NCBI GenBank assembly: GCA_963777625.1
Contig: CAVZRO010000030.1
Coordinates: 1-56,618 of the forward strand
Origin: DATDIC01 sp963777625
Lineage (GTDB): Bacteria; Pseudomonadota; Alphaproteobacteria; Acetobacterales; Acetobacteraceae
DNA length: 56,618 bases
Direction: 5' to 3'
Of the stretch, positions 52,262 to 56,618 are shown in pieces; within the stretch, counting starts at the first letter, position 1, and each line of letters begins with the position of its first letter. The notes beneath the pieces are model-generated. The model had not been told where the DNA came from, made no database searches, and saw only the letters and a program-made list of their open reading frames with translations. Position numbers and translations under genes: made by a program.

Positions 52262-53599
52262 ATGAAACTTCGACTTTGGCCTCGTAGCCTGGCCGCCCGC
52301 ACGGCGGCGCTGCTTCTCGTCGGGCTGGTGCTGGTCCAGGCGGCGGGTCTGACCATTCATGCGTTCGACCGGCTTGACGTGCAGCGGCTGGCGCAGGCGC
52401 GCAACCTGACCGTGCGGGTGATGGCGCTGTACCGCAGCGTGGTCATGACCGCGCCGGACGAGCGCGACGTGGTGCTGCGGGAAGTACGCCAATCGCCGGG
52501 GCTGAGCGCGGAACTAAGCAGGACGCCGCCGATCGGGCCTTTCCCGGAGGCACCCTTCCCGGTTCAGCGCCTGATCCGCGTGAACCTCGACCTGGTACCC
52601 ATGCCGGGAAAGCTGCGCCCGACGCAGATGATCGTGCTGGGCGATCCCGACATGCGGCAGTTGACCATCGGCCTGCGCATGCCGGACGGGGAGTGGCTGA
52701 ACCTGTCGGCGAATCTGCCGCCGCTCCGGCCCTGGCATTCCCCCGCATTCCTTTGGGCGTTCGCGCTTATGACCCTGGCAGCGGCGGTGCTGACGCTGTG
52801 GGCGGTGCGCCGACTGACCGCGCCGGTGAGCACGCTGGCCCGTGCCGCGGAGGCGCTGGGGCGTGATGTGAATGCGCCCCCACTCCCTGAGGAGGGACCG
52901 ACCGAGGTCGCCACCGCCGCCGCCGCATTCAACCTGATGGCGGCGCGCATCCGACGCTTCGTGCAGGATCGGACGGAAATGTTGACGGCGATCGGCCACG
53001 ATCTGCGGACCCCGATCACCCGGCTGAAGTTGCGCGTCGAGTTCATCGAGGATGACGAGCAGCGGCGGAAGATGCTGGCCGACCTGGAGGAGCTGGAGTC
53101 CATGGTATCGGCGACGCTGGCGTTCGGGCGGGACGCCAAGACGACCGAGCCGGTCTCCTCCGTCGATCTGGTCGAGATGCTGCGCACCGTGCTGGACGAG
53201 GCGGGAGACGCCCAGCCGGACTCGGCGGAGCGGCTGGCCTATGAAGGACCGCCGCATCTGACCGTGCGGGCGCGGCCGCTGAGTTTGAAGCGGGCATTCG
53301 CCAACCTGGTGTCCAATGCGGTGAACTACGGGGGCAGCGCACTGGTGCGATTGCGCCCGCCGCGGGAGGGCGTGCTGACCATCGAGGTGGAGGATGATGG
53401 CCCAGGAATTCCGCCAGCCGAGCTGGAGCGGGTGTTCGAGCCGTTCCACCGCGGGGAACCGAGTCGTTCGCGGGAGACGGGCGGGGTGGGACTGGGGCTG
53501 CCGATCGCCCGGAACATCATGCGGGCGCATGGGGGCGATGTGACGCTCGGGAATCGGCCGAATGGCGGGGCGAAGGCAACGGCGACCCTGCCGGCGTAA
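52262..53599 (+). CDS. Sensor histidine kinase (EnvZ/OmpB-type)
   Basis: Partner of the regulator at 51452. The 445-residue product has an N-terminal membrane helix (TAALLLVGLVLVQAAGLTIH), a periplasmic sensor region of about 130 residues, a second helix (FLWAFALMTLAAAVLTLWAV), a HAMP linker, the H-box AIGHDLRTPITRLKLRVEF, N-box NLVSNAVNYGGSA, and G-boxes EVEDDGPGIP and GGVGLGLPIARNI. The layout suggests an envelope signal; the signal itself is unknown. Confidence 0.92.
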   Translation: MKLRLWPRSLAARTAALLLVGLVLVQAAGLTIHAFDRLDVQRLAQARNLTVRVMALYRSVVMTAPDERDVVLREVRQSPGLSAELSRTPPIGPFPEAPFPVQRLIRVNLDLVPMPGKLRPTQMIVLGDPDMRQLTIGLRMPDGEWLNLSANLPPLRPWHSPAFLWAFALMTLAAAVLTLWAVRRLTAPVSTLARAAEALGRDVNAPPLPEEGPTEVATAAAAFNLMAARIRRFVQDRTEMLTAIGHDLRTPITRLKLRVEFIEDDEQRRKMLADLEELESMVSATLAFGRDAKTTEPVSSVDLVEMLRTVLDEAGDAQPDSAERLAYEGPPHLTVRARPLSLKRAFANLVSNAVNYGGSALVRLRPPREGVLTIEVEDDGPGIPPAELERVFEPFHRGEPSRSRETGGVGLGLPIARNIMRAHGGDVTLGNRPNGGAKATATLPA

Positions 53600-53610
53600 G
53601 TAGGCCCAAG

Positions 53611-54654
53611 ATGTCACAGCACCATGCGCGGTCGGGATTCGAACCCCACGCGCGGGTATTGACAGACCGGCTGGGGGCCAGTGCCATTCCCGCATGCACA
53701 AGCCACCCGACCTGCTGGTCAGTCGATGCCGCCCGGACGCGGGCCAGCCTGGCATTCGCGCGGCTGATCCCCGCCCTGCGCGCCGCCTTCGTCGCCGGGG
53801 CCGAGGCTCCGCTGCGCTATCGTCATGATCTGCCCCAGGCGGACGCCACGAATGCCGCGCTGCTGCTGATGCCGGCCTGGCGGATCGGCAGCTTCATGGG
53901 CGTCAAGCTGGTATCCGTGTTTCCGGGCAACGGAGCACGCGGGTTGCCGGCCGTATCCTCCAGCTACCTGTTGTGCGACGGCGAGACAGGGCGACACCTG
54001 GCGCTGATCGACGGGACGGAAATCACCGGCCGGCGAACCGTGGCAGCCTCGGCACTGGCAGGGTCGTATCTGGCCCGATCCGACGCCACCTCGCTGCTGA
54101 TCGTGGGATCGGGGCATATCGGCAGCTTGCTCCCGGCCGCCTGGGCGGCGGTGCGGCCCATCACCCGTGTCATGGTATGGAACCGGCACCTGGAGGGTGC
54201 CGAACGGCTGGTCAAACGTTTATGGGCCGAAGGTATCGATGCGACCGTTGCGGCCGATCTGGCGGATGCCGCGAGCCGGGCGGATATCGTCTCCTGCGCC
54301 ACGCTGGCACGGGATCCGCTGATCCAAGGTGGCTGGCTCCGGCCCGGCACACATCTCGACCTGATCGGCGGCTTCACCCCTGCCATGCGCGAGACCGACG
54401 ACGCGGCGGTGCGCCGCTCGCGGGTATTTATCGACACCGAGGCGGCGCTGGCCGAAGCGGGCGACCTGATCGCCCCTCTTGCCAGCGGCGCGCTCCGGCG
54501 CGAGGACATTGCCGGCGATCTGGCAGGACTGTGCCGGGGAACTGTGCAGGGTCGCCGTTCCGATGACGAGATCACGCTCTTCAAGTCTGTCGGCAGCGCG
54601 ATCGAGGATCTGGCCGCCGCGGCGCTGACGTTCCAGGATGCGCAAGGGACGTAA
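53611..54654 (+). CDS. Ornithine cyclodeaminase / mu-crystallin family protein
   Basis: NAD(P)-binding enzyme family that includes ornithine cyclodeaminase, alanine dehydrogenase and ketimine reductases. The product has the dimer/substrate part (PAWRIGSFMGVKLVSVFPGN, SSYLLCDGETGRHLALIDG, ITGRRTVAASALA) and the Rossmann motif LLIVGSGHIGSLLPAAWA. The normal start lies just before the LAFARLIPALRAAFVAG helix. The listed ATG adds a non-conserved 40-residue leader. An ATG at about 53694 in another frame reads MHKPPDLLV, which would fit after a one-base change near 53722, so the N-terminus is uncertain. Substrate not readable. Confidence 0.78.
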   Translation: MSQHHARSGFEPHARVLTDRLGASAIPACTSHPTCWSVDAARTRASLAFARLIPALRAAFVAGAEAPLRYRHDLPQADATNAALLLMPAWRIGSFMGVKLVSVFPGNGARGLPAVSSSYLLCDGETGRHLALIDGTEITGRRTVAASALAGSYLARSDATSLLIVGSGHIGSLLPAAWAAVRPITRVMVWNRHLEGAERLVKRLWAEGIDATVAADLADAASRADIVSCATLARDPLIQGGWLRPGTHLDLIGGFTPAMRETDDAAVRRSRVFIDTEAALAEAGDLIAPLASGALRREDIAGDLAGLCRGTVQGRRSDDEITLFKSVGSAIEDLAAAALTFQDAQGT

Positions 54655-54748
54655 CCCTGGACGTAACCCCGGATCTCGCCCTTTGCGGGCGCCGCACCAA
54701 TATTGGGCTATTTCCGCCTTCCGGCCCGCTGAAAGGAATCTGTCGCAC

Positions 54749-56012
54749 GTGTCCGAAGCAATTCGCCTGACCCGACTGCCCTCCGGCCTCACGGTCGTGA
54801 CTGAACGGATGGAGCGGGTCGAGACCGTCTCGCTGGGCGCCTATGTCGCCACCGGCTCCCGCCACGAAGCCGAGGTAGAGAATGGCGTCTCGCATTTCCT
54901 GGAGCATATGGCGTTCAAAGGCACCGAACGCCGCACGGCGGCGCAGATCGCCGAGGAAATCGAGGCGGTGGGCGGCCATCTGAACGCCTACACGGCCCGC
55001 GAACAGACCGCCTATTACGCCAAGGTACTGAAGGAAGATACCGCGCTGGCCGCCGACATCATCGGTGACATCCTGACCCACTCCACCTTCGAGCCGGAGG
55101 AGCTTGAGCGCGAGCGCGGCGTGATCCTGCAGGAGATCGGGCAGGCGAACGATACGCCAGACGACATCGTGTTCGACCGCTTCCAGGAGGCCGCCTTTCC
55201 CTCCCAGCCGCTGGGACGCCCGGTGCTGGGCACCGAACAGGGCATACGCGAGATGCCGCGCAGCGTGCTGACAGGCTATATGCGCCAGCATTACGCCGCA
55301 CCCAGCGTGGTGGTCGCCGCCGCAGGTGCGTTGCACCATGAGCAGGTGCTGGACTGGTACAGACGCACTTTGCCGACCTCGCCCCCGACGCGGGACCGGC
55401 CGCCTCCGTCGGGCGCTACCAGGGTAGCGAGTTCCGCGAGGCGCGCGACCTGGACCAGGTGCATATCGTGCTCGGCTTTCCCTCTGTGGCTTATGGCGAC
55501 CCGGACTATTACCCGACGCTGCTGCTGGCGACGCTGCTCGGCGGCGGCATGTCGTCCCGGCTGTTCCAGGAGGTGCGGGAGAAGCGCGGGCTGGTGTACT
55601 CGATCTACTCGTTCAGTTCCCCCTTCATGGATAGTGGGCTGTTCGGCATCTATGCAGGTACCGGCGAAAGCGAGGCCGAGGAGCTGATGCCGGTCACGTT
55701 GGAGGAATTGCGCAAGGTTCAGCAGGACGTGTCGGAGACCGAGCTGGCGCGCGCACGCGCGCAAGTGAAAGCCAGCCTGCTGATGTCTCTGGAAAGCACC
55801 GGCAGCCGATGCGAACAACTGGCGCGCCAGCTTCAGGTGTTCGGGCGAATCATCCCGGTCAACGAAACTGTGACGAAGATCAACGCTGTCACCGTGGACG
55901 ACGTACAGCGCGCGGCGGCACGGCATTCCGGGCGGCGCCGACACTGGCGGTGCTGGGACCGGACGATCGGGTTCCTGGATTGGCCGATATCGCTGGGGCG
56001 CTGAGTGTGTAG
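54749..56012 (+). CDS. M16 family zinc peptidase (mitochondrial processing peptidase-like), two frameshifts
   Basis: GTG 54749 gives MSEAIRLTRLPSGLTVVTER. The inverted zinc motif HFLEHMAFKG (HxxEH) is present with the downstream Glu in LEREGRGVILQEI-type sequence (ELERERGVILQEIGQA). Frame shifts occur near 55355 (into DAGPAASVGRYQGSEFREAR and VHIVLGFPSVAYGDPDYYP) and near 55925 (into APTLAVLGPDDRVPGLADIA), ending at 56012. The joined length of about 420 residues is normal for the family. It probably cleaves small peptides or signals; the role is unknown. Confidence 0.88.
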
Positions 56013-56144
56013 CTCCGCGCCCGTGCTGATCGAATTTGCCGTGCTGATCGAATTCTCGGACGCGGAACGCTGCGCCGGTGCGATCGCGGCGTCGTCTCGT
56101 TCGCGGCATCACATCCTCCTCCGATATGCACACCGGGCAGACCG

Positions 56145-56618
56145 ATGACCCACGCCAGCTATACCGATCTGCTGCACGACCTTATCGCGGCGCCCGTGCC
56201 GCCGGCGCCGATGCCGCCGATGCCGTGTTCATCAGCGGCACGTCGCTTCGGTCCAACGCCGCCTCGGCAAGACCGACATGTGGAACAATCCGAGGGCCGC
56301 GATCTCGGGCTGCGCGTGTTCGTCGGCCTGAAATCGGCGATCGTCTCCTCCAGGACGATCGACCCCACCAGCTTCGCGCAGCTCGCCGATCGCGCCGTGG
56401 CCATGGCGCGCGTGGTCCGGACGATCCTTTCCGGCCTCGCCGACACCGCCGTCCGCCCGAGCCGGCGACCCTGGACCTGGACGATCCGGCCGAGCCCGAC
56501 GTGGCGGCACTGACCGAGCGGGCAGCCGCGGCCGAAGACGCCGCATGCTGTGGCCGGGTGACCAATTCGGAAGGGGCGGACGCCAGCACGCGCGCAACGA
56601 AGCTGTGCTGGTCACGTC
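56145..56618 (+). pseudogene. PmbA/TldD-type metallopeptidase, N-terminal part, multiply frameshifted and cut by the window end
   Basis: Segments in several frames join into the start of a TldD/PmbA protein: MTHASYTDLLHDLIAA, then ARAAGADAADAVFISG, RLGKTD, HVEQSEGRDLGLRVFVGLKS, TIDPTSFAQLADRAVAMARV, TLDLDDPAEPDVAALTERAA and VTNSEGADAS. PmbA and TldD form a complex that processes peptides such as microcin precursors. At least three shifts occur in about 400 bases. The C-terminal catalytic part lies beyond 56618. Given the density of shifts at this edge, sequence error is likely. Confidence 0.68.

Noticed and set aside
53625..53700. Functional tRNA gene on the minus strand (T-arm-like GGGGTTCGAATCCCG)
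   Set aside because: The T-stem has a mismatch, no 5' acceptor arm matching CCGCGCA is found at the right distance, and the neighbouring stem-loop lacks U33 on this strand.

Overview
The window is GC-rich, dense bacterial DNA. Its gene content suggests an alphaproteobacterium of the Rhodospirillales, most like Acetobacteraceae: a fused indolepyruvate ferredoxin oxidoreductase, a MaeB-type malic enzyme with a phosphotransacetylase tail, a plant-type glutamate-cysteine ligase, acetoacetyl-CoA reductase, class III aminotransferase, a DUF1127 protein and a UbiA/RsmE/GshA neighbourhood. The assignment comes from recognised protein families only, not from a database search.

Region 1 (1-9.5 kb) is accessory DNA. 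It holds broken remnants of a small minus-strand operon (a DUF1828-like protein, a second uncharacterised protein and a small conserved protein), a frameshifted IS1595-type insertion sequence, two related 63-68 aa proteins, an SRAP/YedK-type DNA-crosslink protein, and a chain of overlapping uncharacterised minus-strand genes. A tyrosine integrase lies at its right end. This looks like an eroding integrative element.

Region 2 (9.6-27.6 kb) is mostly chromosomal housekeeping: lytic transglycosylase, nitroreductase, fatty-acid hydroxylase, fused indolepyruvate oxidoreductase behind a leader hairpin that covers its ribosome-binding site, AarF/UbiB kinase, PepF, acyl-CoA synthetase, malic enzyme, an inositol-dehydrogenase-like oxidoreductase, UbiA, RsmE and GshA.

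Region 3 (27.6-33.8 kb) is the most interesting part. A DUF1156 DNA methyltransferase and a DUF499 ATPase overlap by four bases, with an inverted repeat just upstream and a nested miniature inverted-repeat element just downstream. These two families occur together in anti-phage arrays, but here they stand alone.

Region 4 (33.7-51.3 kb) holds a Nudix gene translationally coupled to a DUF4340-GldG-GldF-GldA ABC system, a cupin, a peptide-type solute-binding protein, an overlapping WcbI-like and GT23/NodZ-like pair (both with C-terminal helical repeats), an SDR/HisD-like/DUF427/deazaflavin-oxidoreductase-like/DUF2905 cluster, phbB, a Uma2 protein, apt and a GSAM-like aminotransferase whose stop codon touches a second copy of the miniature element.

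Region 5 (51.4-56.6 kb) has an OmpR/EnvZ-type two-component pair, an ornithine cyclodeaminase homologue, an M16 peptidase and the start of a PmbA/TldD-type gene that runs off the window. Single-base frameshifts interrupt many otherwise well-conserved genes and are densest near both ends of the window, so sequencing or assembly error is a serious alternative to true gene decay.
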